DNA from: Thermoplasmatota archaeon
GTDB lineage: Archaea; Thermoplasmatota; E2; DHVEG-1
Length of the DNA stretch: 42,528 nucleotides
Assembly (NCBI GenBank): GCA_025457885.1
Contig: JALOTN010000005.1
Location: 1-42,528, forward strand
Direction of reading: 5' to 3'
Shown: piece by piece, positions 1 through 7,009 of the stretch
Numbering within the stretch: the first letter of the stretch is position 1
Layout of the letters: each line of letters opens with the position of its first letter
The notes under the pieces: generated by a model
What the model was told of the DNA's origin: nothing
What the model saw: the letters and a program-made list of their open reading frames with translations, nothing else
The model's database searches: none
Made by a program: the position numbers and the translations under genes

Positions 1-45
1 AACAAATGCAACGTTCGAAGTTATTCTCGGAGAAATTCTGGTTAA

Positions 46-56
46 CTCTTTATACC
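46..56 (+). promoter_or_regulatory. TATA box of the Nudix/TFS pair
   Basis: The AT-rich element CTTTATAC lies about 26 nt before the ATG at 77 and no Shine-Dalgarno sequence is visible between them. The transcript is probably leaderless. Inference from spacing only. Confidence 0.4.
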
Positions 57-76
57 CTTGGTTCATTCTGGCTCTC

Positions 77-499
77 ATGACGTTTCGGTCTCCTGCTCTA
101 ACGGTCGATGGAATTCTTATTCAGGATCATGCGGTTCTTCTTATCCAACGAAAACAATCGCCGTATGAAGGATCTTGGGCGCTACCTGGTGGTTTTGTGG
201 AGTACGGGGAGAAAACAGAGGATGCGGTGATTCGGGAGCTGGCAGAGGAAACAGGGTTGCAGGTAAAGATCCGTGGATTGCTTGGGGTGTATTCTGATCC
301 TCATCGCGATCCTCGTGGGCATACCGTCTCGGTGGTGTATCTGGTGGAATCAATCGGAGGAGTGTTGAAAGCAGGGGATGATGCAAGCAGTGCAAAGTTT
401 TTCAAGCGTGATGAGTTACCAGGTTTAGCATTTGATCATGCAATGATAATTAAGGATGCATTCGAGAGGTTGTCCAATGGAATTTTGTCCGAAATGTAA
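77..499 (+). CDS. Nudix hydrolase (MutT / ADP-ribose pyrophosphatase type)
   Basis: A 140-residue Nudix-fold hydrolase, which would cleave a nucleoside diphosphate linked to another moiety. The full Nudix box GX5EX7REUXEEXGU is present at about residues 38-60, with the catalytic segment RELAEETGL. The length matches single-domain family members. The fold makes ADP-ribose or an oxidised nucleotide likely substrates, but the sequence does not fix the substrate. The ATG at 77 follows a TATA box at leaderless spacing. The 3' end overlaps the transcription factor S start by 23 nt, so the two are probably co-transcribed. Confidence 0.9.
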   Translation: MTFRSPALTVDGILIQDHAVLLIQRKQSPYEGSWALPGGFVEYGEKTEDAVIRELAEETGLQVKIRGLLGVYSDPHRDPRGHTVSVVYLVESIGGVLKAGDDASSAKFFKRDELPGLAFDHAMIIKDAFERLSNGILSEM

Positions 500-776
500 G
501 GTGTTGATGCTGCCACAGGGGGAGTTTTTTATTTGCAACTCCTGTGGGGAGAAAAAGAGGAAGCAAGGAAGCTCAGTGGTCGTTGAGAAGCAGAAACAGA
601 AGGAAACGGTCGTCCTTGAAAAAAAGATCGATATTTTGCCGAAAACCCGCATCGAGTGTCCGAAATGCGGGAATAATGAGGCGTTTTGGATCCTGCGTCA
701 GACCCGGGCGAGTGATGAGCCGGAAACAAGGATTTTTACGTGTACGAAATGCGAGCATCGGTGGAGGCAGTATTAA
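477..776 (+). CDS. tfs: Transcription factor S (TFS/RPB9/TFIIS-like transcript cleavage factor)
   Basis: A 99-residue protein with two zinc ribbons. The N-terminal one is CPKC...CNSC (about residues 4-25) and the C-terminal one is CPKC...CTKC. The C-terminal ribbon carries the acidic pair DE in RASDEPETR, which in TFS/TFIIS reaches into the RNA polymerase active site and stimulates cleavage of backtracked RNA. The start is placed at the ATG at 477, giving the usual MEFCPKC beginning. An upstream in-frame codon at 456 would add seven unrelated residues. It overlaps the end of the Nudix gene. Confidence 0.9.
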   Translation: MEFCPKCKVLMLPQGEFFICNSCGEKKRKQGSSVVVEKQKQKETVVLEKKIDILPKTRIECPKCGNNEAFWILRQTRASDEPETRIFTCTKCEHRWRQY

Positions 777-837
777 CCAAGGAATATATCTGAGAGTAAT
801 GGTTGAATGATCCTCTTTTATTTTCCTGTGGATAGAA

Positions 838-848
838 AAGTATATTAA
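838..848 (+). promoter_or_regulatory. TATA box of the HEYIH protein gene
   Basis: AAGTATATTAA lies about 27-30 nt before the ATG at 873. No Shine-Dalgarno sequence is seen, which fits a leaderless mRNA. Confidence 0.45.
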
Positions 849-872
849 CAATTGTTAACTATCGTGATAAAG

Positions 873-1379
873 ATGATGAACACCTCAGACCTCTCTGAAC
901 TGAATCAAAACATCATAGAAACCTTCGAAGAAGTAAAAAAAGTAGTCGCAAAAAACGAACACCGCTCACGAGCCGGACTCATGCTTGGTTTACAAGAGAT
1001 CGGGGCTTCTCTGGATGGCTTCATTGGGGCATACTACCCAGTCGCCTCCAACATCATTATCGTAAACAAAACTCCCCTGCGTAGAATCCTTGAGACAGAT
1101 AAAGCATTGCTCAAACCGTACATCTTCCATGTCTTGCTCCATGAATACATCCATGCGCTGGGATTCCTTGATGAGGAGACCACAGGGCAAAAGACCTATG
1201 AAATAAGCAAACAACAGTTCGGAGAACATCATATCATCACTCAACTCTCAACAGACATTCGGAAGTTCTTTCCCAACCTGGTCTATCCAATCCATGGATG
1301 GGTCCCACAGAAAAACGTACCATCCATTGAACTTGTAAAAGGCTTTGATTTCTCAAGCACTAATTCCTATATCACGTAA
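873..1379 (+). CDS. Putative zincin-like metallopeptidase (HEYIH motif)
   Basis: A 168-residue soluble protein without signal peptide or membrane segment. It contains HVLLHEYIHALGF, an HExxH zinc-peptidase motif, at about residues 90-102. A further candidate ligand region, FGEHH, follows about 25 residues later. The C-terminus carries no recognisable extra domain. I do not recognise the exact family; it resembles small archaeal HExxH proteins of unknown substrate. The ATG at 873 is preferred over the TTG at 852 because it lies at leaderless distance from a TATA box. Peptidase activity is inferred from the motif only. Confidence 0.6.
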   Translation: MMNTSDLSELNQNIIETFEEVKKVVAKNEHRSRAGLMLGLQEIGASLDGFIGAYYPVASNIIIVNKTPLRRILETDKALLKPYIFHVLLHEYIHALGFLDEETTGQKTYEISKQQFGEHHIITQLSTDIRKFFPNLVYPIHGWVPQKNVPSIELVKGFDFSSTNSYIT

Positions 1380-1430
1380 CAAGCCATTCGATGGCTGAAA
1401 CATTCTTTTCCCACCTGATGTTCATCAGAC

Positions 1431-1448
1431 AGAAAATTATATAAATAC
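1431..1448 (+). promoter_or_regulatory. Promoter (BRE/TATA) of first secreted paralog
   Basis: The 18-mer AGAAAATTATATAAATAC contains a strong TATA box. The identical 18-mer occurs at 2277-2294 before the paralogous gene. A perfect-arm inverted repeat, CTGATG-TT-CATCAG (1415-1428), lies just upstream and could be an operator. Confidence 0.65.
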
Positions 1449-1496
1449 ATCAAAATAATAGGTATGTATCTCAAAGAGGAAAAAGAAGGTCTCCCT

Positions 1497-2165
1497 ATGG
1501 TGAAGAAAATACTCCTTGCAGGATTGATAACGGTTCTCTTCGCAGGACTCATCATTTCCCCTGCAACCGCGCAACTGACCCAAACAGATGAAGCATCAGC
1601 AAAAGAATCAGGGGCTATAGAACGATTCATGGATGATGTCGAAATCATCGCTACGACCTCACAAAGTTTTTCTGAGTTCATCGAAAAACTCCAGACGCTC
1701 TGCCTCACAAACGACTATATAAAATACCCCATCGTGCAGGATTTAGTGGCGCGAATGCTTGATTTCCTCACCAACGAACGAGCGTTTTCAGGAACCGGAT
1801 TAAACCTCCTTGACCTCCTAGGCACGTTGTCTTCGAAGCTCGGGGGGAATTTCTTTGTGCTCAGTTATGGAGCGTACCACCGGCTCAACCCACGCAAGGA
1901 TAACTCCATTGACCGGTTCAAAGAACGACTCTCCATGTGGCGCTATTCTGATACTGCAAAACTCATCAAAGGAAGAACCCTGACCTTTGAACGACAGCCC
2001 TTTGGGTTGCACCAGAAGATAGTTGGTCCCCAGCTTGGGTTCATGAAAGGATTCAAAGGGATCTTCATCGATATCGAAAGCAAACTGACGGGGAATTCCT
2101 ATGTGTTTTTCATTGGAAAAGCACGCCGCATCCACGCCTTTGATTTAACTCCACTTTCCAAATAA
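1497..2165 (+). CDS. Secreted protein of unknown function, paralog A
   Basis: A 222-residue protein with an N-terminal signal peptide (MVKKILLAGLITVLFAGLII, then SPATAQ as a likely cleavage region). It has no other membrane segment and one Cys in the mature part. The C-terminal third aligns with the next gene: FG..., a GFMKGFKGIFIDI segment, and a terminal AFDLTP motif. I do not recognise the family. The start is the ATG at 1497, not the in-frame ATG at 1464, because this gives a normal signal peptide and matches the paralog. The TATA box would start transcription near 1465, leaving a ~30 nt leader. Confidence 0.7.
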   Translation: MVKKILLAGLITVLFAGLIISPATAQLTQTDEASAKESGAIERFMDDVEIIATTSQSFSEFIEKLQTLCLTNDYIKYPIVQDLVARMLDFLTNERAFSGTGLNLLDLLGTLSSKLGGNFFVLSYGAYHRLNPRKDNSIDRFKERLSMWRYSDTAKLIKGRTLTFERQPFGLHQKIVGPQLGFMKGFKGIFIDIESKLTGNSYVFFIGKARRIHAFDLTPLSK

Positions 2166-2170
2166 ATCGC

Positions 2171-2200
2171 TTTCCTATTCTTTTCCCTTTTTTTTTCTTT
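2171..2200 (+). terminator. T-rich terminator
   Basis: A pyrimidine-rich stretch with a run of nine T (2188-2196) just after the stop codon of paralog A. Archaeal transcription commonly ends at such T tracts. Confidence 0.5.
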
Positions 2201-2276
2201 CCTACGTGTGACATTTCCCCCAAGAAATCCAGTCATTTTATCCGAGTAAAATTTCGACGATTGCCTTACTCAACGT

Positions 2277-2294
2277 AGAAAATTATATAAATAC
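2277..2294 (+). promoter_or_regulatory. Promoter (BRE/TATA) of second secreted paralog
   Basis: An exact copy of the 18-mer at 1431-1448. An inverted repeat, GAGTAA (2244-2249) with TTACTC (2266-2271), lies just upstream. The expected start site near 2310 leaves a leader of about 40 nt that includes GAGGGT before the ATG at 2351. Confidence 0.65.
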
Positions 2295-2350
2295 TGAAGA
2301 TAATATACATTTAATCGAAAAAATCCAAATTCGATGACGAGGGTAAAAAT

Positions 2351-3025
2351 ATGACGAAAATAAAAGGAATGCTTGCAATAGGCGTAATTCTTCTTTTTCT
2401 GGGAGTCATAGTTAACCCAGCAACAGCACAGGTTACGATTCAGGAAAAAGTCCAGGAAAAAATAGATTCAATGAAGGTCAGTAAGGTACAACAACTGCAA
2501 CTCTCACGAGATGAACTTCTCTCTATGCAGAAGTTCTTCCCTGATCTGATCGAGAAGATATCCATGGCCAGCTCCCGAGCGAACCTTGTGGATATCGTTC
2601 AAAGCTTCATCGCGGAGAACGGTCGACATCCGGTCCTTGTATTCCTCTTAAACCTTTTTGTCAAAGGGATTGATTTTAACTTTAAGATTAATCAGCTAAG
2701 GCCACTTCGAAAGAACGTCTTAATCATGAGCTGGGGATTTACAAACAAGTTCCTCTCATTAGGTAAAAACAAGATTAACCTAGTCCGACCCTGCACCTTA
2801 TGGTTCTACTCCGGACGAAGCAACCTAGTCCTCAACAGTCGCACCATCATTATTGATCCCTACCCGTTTGGGATTAAGATGATCAACGGTAGACAGGTCG
2901 GATTGATGTCCGATTTCAAAGGACTGTACATCCATCGGTCCGGTTCTATCGCAGATAAAGCCATCACAATGTTCTTTGGCTTTACCAGCGCAGTCCGAGG
3001 TTTTGATCTTTCCCCAATGAAATAA
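2351..3025 (+). CDS. Secreted protein of unknown function, paralog B
   Basis: A 224-residue protein with a signal peptide (MTKIKGMLAIGVILLFLGVI, then a cleavage region around NPATAQ). The mature part begins with a Gln/Glu/Lys-rich, probably helical stretch. The C-terminal half looks beta-rich and shares FGI...GLMSDFKGLYI...GFDLSP with paralog A. The two genes are adjacent, co-oriented, driven by identical 18-mer promoters, and clearly arose by tandem duplication. Function unknown; the signal peptide implies action outside the membrane. Confidence 0.7.
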   Translation: MTKIKGMLAIGVILLFLGVIVNPATAQVTIQEKVQEKIDSMKVSKVQQLQLSRDELLSMQKFFPDLIEKISMASSRANLVDIVQSFIAENGRHPVLVFLLNLFVKGIDFNFKINQLRPLRKNVLIMSWGFTNKFLSLGKNKINLVRPCTLWFYSGRSNLVLNSRTIIIDPYPFGIKMINGRQVGLMSDFKGLYIHRSGSIADKAITMFFGFTSAVRGFDLSPMK

Positions 3026-3035
3026 GTAGATCACC

Positions 3036-3073
3036 CTCTTTTTTTTCATTTTTTTTCTTTTCACTTTTTTTTT
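3036..3073 (+). terminator. Triple T-tract terminator
   Basis: Three successive T runs of about eight to nine bases follow the stop codon of paralog B. This is typical of archaeal intrinsic termination. Confidence 0.5.
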
Positions 3074-3079
3074 CATACA

Positions 3080-3089
3080 TACTTATATG
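3080..3089 (+). promoter_or_regulatory. TATA box of the YgjP-like gene
   Basis: TACTTATATG lies about 27-30 nt before the ATG at 3116, with no Shine-Dalgarno sequence between. This supports a leaderless start there. Confidence 0.45.
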
Positions 3090-3115
3090 ATGTCGGTTTG
3101 TTCTGGGTATCTCCT

Positions 3116-3664
3116 ATGCCATCACCTCAGGTGACTGTGATACGCAGTCGACGGCGGAAGAAGACGATTCAAACGAAATCTACTGCAGATCACCTCTGGA
3201 TCTATCTTCCCGCGGGTATGTCTGCAAAGGATGAACAAAAATGGATAGACCGGATGATCCAACGTAACAATCGTTGGAGACAAAAGAAGACATTAAAGGA
3301 AAGTGACGGGTGGCTTCATAAACGCGCAGAGGAGCTAAACAAAAAGTATTTCGGTGGCACCCTTCAGTATTCCATCTGCTTCGTCAGCAACCAACGCACA
3401 CGGTTTGGGAGTTGTACTTCCCTGGACCATTCTATCCGCATCTCCGATCGAGTGAAAACCATGCCGTCCTGGGTGCTGGACTATATCATCATCCATGAGC
3501 TTGCCCATCTCCTCCACCCGGATCATTCAAAAAAATTCTGGGAGCTGGTGGATCAGTACAAGTATGCGGAACGTGCCAAAGGATACCTCATTGCACTTAG
3601 TGCAGACGCCAGTGATGATGCAGAAGAAACACCAGTTGAGGAAACCATTTTTTCTGAATTCTAA
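3116..3664 (+). CDS. YgjP/SprT-like (DUF45) metallopeptidase
   Basis: A 182-residue protein of the YgjP-type zinc peptidase family. The signature is YIIIHELAHLLHPDHSKKFW at about residues 123-142: HELAH gives two zinc ligands, and the downstream His in HPDHSKKFW is the usual third. The segment RFGSCTS upstream of the motif is also characteristic. There is no signal peptide, so it is cytoplasmic. Family members are widespread and their substrates are not settled. The ATG at 3116 is chosen over an upstream TTG (3098) because of its TATA spacing. The last 20 residues are acidic and probably disordered. Confidence 0.85.
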   Translation: MPSPQVTVIRSRRRKKTIQTKSTADHLWIYLPAGMSAKDEQKWIDRMIQRNNRWRQKKTLKESDGWLHKRAEELNKKYFGGTLQYSICFVSNQRTRFGSCTSLDHSIRISDRVKTMPSWVLDYIIIHELAHLLHPDHSKKFWELVDQYKYAERAKGYLIALSADASDDAEETPVEETIFSEF

Positions 3665-3695
3665 GATGGTTAAGCTTTTTCTTTTTTCAGAAATG

Positions 3696-3708
3696 AAAAT
3701 ATATATAT
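3696..3708 (+). promoter_or_regulatory. TATA box of first DUF2582-like gene
   Basis: AAAATATATATAT lies about 40-50 nt before the ATG at 3746. This leaves a short leader containing GAGTGAGGTTGAG as a possible weak ribosome binding site. Confidence 0.4.
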
Positions 3709-3745
3709 CCTCGTATCAGATATCCATCTTGAGTGAGGTTGAGTT

Positions 3746-4153
3746 ATGAAAACATTAATAGAGGAATTTGGATGGAATGCTGGGAAAGTCTGGAAGACAC
3801 TCAGTACAAAAGGACCCTTGAAAGAGGAAGCATTGCGTCAGAACACAAAACTCGCTGGTGACGAGCTGTGGACCGCGATTGGCTGGCTCGCACGAGAAGG
3901 GAAGATCTGTCGCGTCAACAACATGTACAAGCTTGGGGATACCAATCTGACCCCAAAGATTGGAGTTGATGCCGGGAAAGTCTGGAACACCGTCGCTCGA
4001 CAAGGGGAGATGGATATCTCCACCATCGCACGGGTCGCACAGATTACCGAGGTGGATGCGTACCAGGCACTCGGTTGGCTCGCACGAGAAAACAAGGTAC
4101 AGTTACAAAAAATAAAATCAAAGGAACCAAAGATCAAAGTAGCTTTGAAATAA
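3746..4153 (+). CDS. Tandem winged-helix protein, DUF2582-like (paralog 1)
   Basis: A 135-residue protein of two homologous winged helix-turn-helix units. Unit 1 starts with NAGKVWKTLSTKGPL and unit 2 with DAGKVWNTVARQGEM; each ends in IGWLAREGKI or LGWLARENKV. This matches the DUF2582 winged-helix family, which is usually a single unit. DNA or RNA binding is expected from the fold, but no target is known. A paralog of the same length lies at 7010-7417. A hairpin terminator follows directly, so the gene is monocistronic. Confidence 0.8.
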   Translation: MKTLIEEFGWNAGKVWKTLSTKGPLKEEALRQNTKLAGDELWTAIGWLAREGKICRVNNMYKLGDTNLTPKIGVDAGKVWNTVARQGEMDISTIARVAQITEVDAYQALGWLARENKVQLQKIKSKEPKIKVALK

Positions 4154-4172
4154 GACCTTTTTCATAAACAAC

Positions 4173-4198
4173 GAAGGAGCACTTCTCCTTCTTTTTTT
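4173..4198 (+). terminator. Hairpin plus T7 terminator
   Basis: A perfect 7-bp stem GAAGGAG / CTCCTTC with loop CACTT is followed at once by seven T. The structure looks like a rho-independent terminator and lies 20 nt after the stop codon of the winged-helix gene. Confidence 0.75.
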
Positions 4199-4231
4199 AC
4201 TGATTTTTTATTCCTCCAAGGCTGATAAAAA

Positions 4232-4247
4232 CATTTTTAAGATATAT
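4232..4247 (+). promoter_or_regulatory. TATA box of secreted metzincin-like gene
   Basis: ATTTTTAAGATATATT is centred about 25 nt before the ATG at 4264. No Shine-Dalgarno sequence is visible, so the mRNA is probably leaderless. Confidence 0.4.
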
Positions 4248-4263
4248 TGCTTTGAAGTCTTGC

Positions 4264-5736
4264 ATGACTCAAAAAATCCTGCTACAAATAAGTGTTGTAC
4301 TGGTCGGTCTGCTCCTCAGCCTGCCCGTAACAGCAATACACTATGATGTGAAAAACCCCCAACAGACCATCCTGATGGATTATGACCCTCTGGTGGATAT
4401 CAATGTCACAGTCGATATCCATGCCATCCGAGCATTAGATACACTAGATCCTCGTAGCAATCCTGATTTCTTCGTAACACTGTATATCAATGACGGAGAA
4501 TATACAAGCCCGACCTGGGAGAACACCAGTTACCTGTATGATTGCTTCTCGGTCACCGCCGACGTCCCTGATGATAGAAAAACGGTTGATATCACCATTC
4601 AACTCTGGGATGCGGATGAGGAGAAAAACACGTTGTGCGATATCAGTAAAACAAAAAACAACAATAACACTGGTCTTGAGATTCACCTGCAATATGATTT
4701 CAGCATCGGCAGATGGAGCGGGGACAACAACCCCGTGGACGTAACCGGTTATGGGCGGGTAAGTGGGAGTGCTGATGGGAGCATCAGTTCTAACGAAAAC
4801 GACTGTGAACTCTGGTTTGGCATCCATCAGAATGATTTTGATTCCGATGGTCTTCCCTATTGGGTTGAAACGCATGTCTATGCTACGGACCCAACGGTTG
4901 ATGACACCGGTAGTGATGATGATGAGGATGGTATTCCCATCGAATGGGAGCATCGCTTCGGGTTTAACCCCCTCCTCTGGGAGAATCACACAGCAATGGA
5001 CCCCGATCAAGATAGCCTCACCAACCGAGAAGAATATCTCACCTGTGGGTTTGGTTCTGATCCCTATCGAAAAGACGTGTTCCTTGAAATCGATTCCATG
5101 CAAGAGGAAGATGGGACATTCAGAAACGTCACCAGCAACGCCCTTGAGCTTGCAAAAAACCCGTTTCATACGAGAGATATCATCTTCCATTTCGACACTG
5201 GAGAGTTGAATGGAGGGGAGATCATCCCGTATGACCCCGAGACTTCATTTGAGGAACTCCGCATGATATGGAACCAATATTTTCTTCATAATGACTCAAC
5301 AGATTGGCGTCGAGGGGTGTTCCATTACCTCATTTTCGTCCATGATCAAACACCAAAAGGGTTTGCCTTCAGCGGCGATGTGCCACCCTACTGGGGGTAT
5401 AATCCGGGTACAAATGCGTTTGGCCTTGCCAACACCATGATAGAGAAACGGATACAGAAGATGCCCCTTAAAACAACAGATTATATCATCGCCTCCTTAA
5501 TTGTCCATGAGATGGGGCATAATTTTGGGATACGATTCGGGGAGCCGTTCGGATGCGACAACCGGCTCACAAACAGTCCCTTCAAACTCGGCTGGTACAT
5601 CTGGAGGAACTATAAGAGCATCATGAACTATCGTTACACCTATTCCCTCCTGGATTATTCAGATGGGTCCCATGGGAAACGTGATTACGACGACTGGGCG
5701 AATATCGATTTATCCTATTTTGAGATCCCCGGCTGA
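4264..5736 (+). CDS. Secreted metzincin-like metalloprotease with Ca-binding repeats
   Basis: A 490-residue exported protein. A signal peptide spans about residues 1-22 (MTQKILLQISVVLVGLLLSL, then PVTA). A beta-rich N-terminal domain follows, to about residue 180. Next are three Asp-rich calcium-binding motifs of thrombospondin-3 type (DFDSDGLPYW, DDDEDGIPIEWE, DPDQDSLTNREE) at about 190-260. The C-terminal catalytic domain has VHEMGHNFGIRFG at about residue 414 and a Met-turn-like SIMNYRY about 40 residues later. In typical relatives the motif is HExxHxxGxxH; here the third ligand position is Phe (codon TTC), so zinc binding may be altered. Probably a degradative exoprotein or a catalytically modified relative. 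Confidence 0.75.
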   Translation: MTQKILLQISVVLVGLLLSLPVTAIHYDVKNPQQTILMDYDPLVDINVTVDIHAIRALDTLDPRSNPDFFVTLYINDGEYTSPTWENTSYLYDCFSVTADVPDDRKTVDITIQLWDADEEKNTLCDISKTKNNNNTGLEIHLQYDFSIGRWSGDNNPVDVTGYGRVSGSADGSISSNENDCELWFGIHQNDFDSDGLPYWVETHVYATDPTVDDTGSDDDEDGIPIEWEHRFGFNPLLWENHTAMDPDQDSLTNREEYLTCGFGSDPYRKDVFLEIDSMQEEDGTFRNVTSNALELAKNPFHTRDIIFHFDTGELNGGEIIPYDPETSFEELRMIWNQYFLHNDSTDWRRGVFHYLIFVHDQTPKGFAFSGDVPPYWGYNPGTNAFGLANTMIEKRIQKMPLKTTDYIIASLIVHEMGHNFGIRFGEPFGCDNRLTNSPFKLGWYIWRNYKSIMNYRYTYSLLDYSDGSHGKRDYDDWANIDLSYFEIPG

Positions 5737-5784
5737 TTCAACCGACGTACACAAAAAAATCATACCGCATCTCCCTTGAGGCAA

Positions 5785-5796
5785 AACTATATAAAA
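5785..5796 (+). promoter_or_regulatory. TATA box in the 5737-5922 gap
   Basis: AACTATATAAAA is a strong TATA box in the gap after the metalloprotease. The expected start near 5820 would give an unusually long (~100 nt) leader before the next small gene. The leader is AT-rich and has a T6 run near 5876. Confidence 0.5.
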
Positions 5797-5922
5797 CACT
5801 GGGGTATTGAGGGACACCAAGAGAAGAGAAAATAATATTTCATTTTCCCAGAAAACCGGATTTTTGAAATTTATTGTTTTTTCCTTACTAAGACACCAAC
5901 TCTCATTATGGAGTTTGTAACT

Positions 5923-6099
5923 ATGAATCCACGATCAAATAATCAACGAAGAAAAAATCAAGAATCATTTCATAAGATAGTAATCAGATGCAATGTTCTC
6001 CAGCGTCCGGTGTACGAACATGAACACTGCACGCAATATATATTAAAATCAGGATCTGATACACAAAAAAATTGTAAAAACTGTAAGCATTCTTTTTAA
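5923..6099 (+). CDS. Small Cys-rich protein, possibly zinc-binding
   Basis: A 58-residue basic protein. Its four cysteines are spaced C-x12-C-x14-C-x2-C, ending in CKNCKHSF, with extra His residues (YEHEHC) near the second Cys. This suggests a small zinc-binding fold, but I cannot assign a family. The ATG at 5923 is preferred to 5908 because GGAG (5911-5914) then acts as the ribosome binding site. It lies 60 nt upstream of the cold-shock gene in the same direction and may be co-transcribed with it. Confidence 0.5.
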   Translation: MNPRSNNQRRKNQESFHKIVIRCNVLQRPVYEHEHCTQYILKSGSDTQKNCKNCKHSF

Positions 6100-6122
6100 A
6101 CTAACGAAGAAGAACAGTTTTT

Positions 6123-6152
6123 TTTTATAAATACAGAGATTCTAGGAGGTGA
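6123..6152 (+). promoter_or_regulatory. TATA-like element and strong Shine-Dalgarno before the cold-shock gene
   Basis: TTTATAAATA (6124-6133) is followed by AGGAGGTGA (6144-6152), 7 nt before the ATG at 6160. A start site at the usual distance from this TATA (~6155) would lie downstream of the Shine-Dalgarno. Either the gene is read through from upstream, or it makes both led and leaderless mRNA. Confidence 0.5.
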
Positions 6153-6159
6153 CTTTTCA

Positions 6160-6354
6160 ATGAAAGGAATTGTAAAATTCTACGATATCCGAAAAGGATT
6201 TGGTTTTATTCGCGGCGACGATGGTCATACCATCTTCGTCCATAAATCAGCTGTCCCGTTTTTCGATATTTTCCTTCTCCCTGGTGAGCATGTCGAATAC
6301 CAGGTTGATAACACAGAGAAAGGATTACAAGCAGTCAATTTAAAGAAAGTCTAA
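6160..6354 (+). CDS. Cold-shock domain protein (CspA family)
   Basis: A 64-residue single cold-shock domain (OB fold) that binds single-stranded RNA/DNA. RNP1 is KGFGFIRGDDG and RNP2 is IFVHKSAV. The N-terminal MKGIVKFYD is typical. The length equals the usual bacterial and archaeal Csp (65-70 residues). It is preceded by the strongest Shine-Dalgarno sequence in this part of the window, which suggests high expression. Role as an RNA chaperone is known for the family; temperature regulation here is not shown. Confidence 0.9.
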   Translation: MKGIVKFYDIRKGFGFIRGDDGHTIFVHKSAVPFFDIFLLPGEHVEYQVDNTEKGLQAVNLKKV

Positions 6355-6362
6355 AGTTTCTT

Positions 6363-6953
6363 TCACAGTGATGTTTCCTCTTTCGATGGAAATATCGAAT
6401 AGAGTCCTTGTTTATGCTTCTTGGTAAGGCTTTGATAGACCGAAGCATTCTCACGAATCATATCAATATATTTCGGGTCTTGTCTGATGATCTTACCAGG
6501 GATCCCAAGCACAAGGCTCTGAGGCGGAATTACCATGTTTTCCGTGACAAGCGCGCACGCTCCAATAATAGAACCAGACCCGATCCGCGCGCCATTCAGC
6601 ACCGTCGCATGAATCCCAATCAGACAATCATCTTCAATGGTAGCCCCATGGACGACCGCAGCATGACCGATAGTCACATTCTTGCCAATGGTAATCACAT
6701 GATCCATATCGGTATGAAGAACGCAACAATCTTGGATATTCGAACCCTCTCCGATATCAATAGGGCCTTCATCTCCGCGGATCACTGCCTGGGGAAACAC
6801 CCCACAGTTCTTCCCAATGGTCACATTCCCAATAATAACTGCACTTGGAGCGATATAACTTGAGTGATGGATGGTTGGCATACCTTCGAGCCTCACTGGA
6901 GAAATAGAACTGTTTGTCTTATAGTTTATCTCCCTGATTACCTTTTTTATCAA
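6363..6953 (-). CDS. Gamma-class carbonic anhydrase-like hexapeptide-repeat protein
   Basis: A 196-residue left-handed beta-helix protein with repeated hexapeptides (IGNVTIG, IGKNVTIG, IGIHATVLNG, IGSGSIIG). The three expected metal-binding His residues are present: CVLHTD, then IGHAAVVHG. RGDEGPIDIGEG carries the conserved Arg/Asp/Gln-region residues of the family. It may hydrate CO2, but many homologs are cofactor-binding acyltransferase-like proteins without proven activity. The start is taken as TTG at 6953, with an ATTAAAAACA element about 25 nt upstream; an ATG at 6881 would remove 24 residues. It is divergent from the next gene, with overlapping promoter DNA. Confidence 0.8.
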   Translation of the reverse strand: MIKKVIREINYKTNSSISPVRLEGMPTIHHSSYIAPSAVIIGNVTIGKNCGVFPQAVIRGDEGPIDIGEGSNIQDCCVLHTDMDHVITIGKNVTIGHAAVVHGATIEDDCLIGIHATVLNGARIGSGSIIGACALVTENMVIPPQSLVLGIPGKIIRQDPKYIDMIRENASVYQSLTKKHKQGLYSIFPSKEETSL

Positions 6954-6962
6954 AAAAACACA

Positions 6963-6977
6963 ATGTTTTTAATCTTC
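6963..6977. promoter_or_regulatory. Shared AT-rich promoter element between divergent genes
   Basis: The sequence ATGTTTTTAATCTTC lies 25-35 nt from both the carbonic anhydrase-like start (minus strand, 6953) and the winged-helix start (plus strand, 7010). It may serve as a TATA element in both directions, which would couple the two genes. Confidence 0.35.
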
Positions 6978-7009
6978 CAAAGGATGCTTCTTTTGTCGTG
7001 AGTGAGAAT

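Noticed and set aside
4444-5190. A 248-codon open frame on the minus strand inside the metalloprotease gene
   Set aside because: It is antisense to a protein with clear signal peptide, calcium repeats and HExxH motif, has no promoter or ribosome binding site, and its product looks like no protein family.
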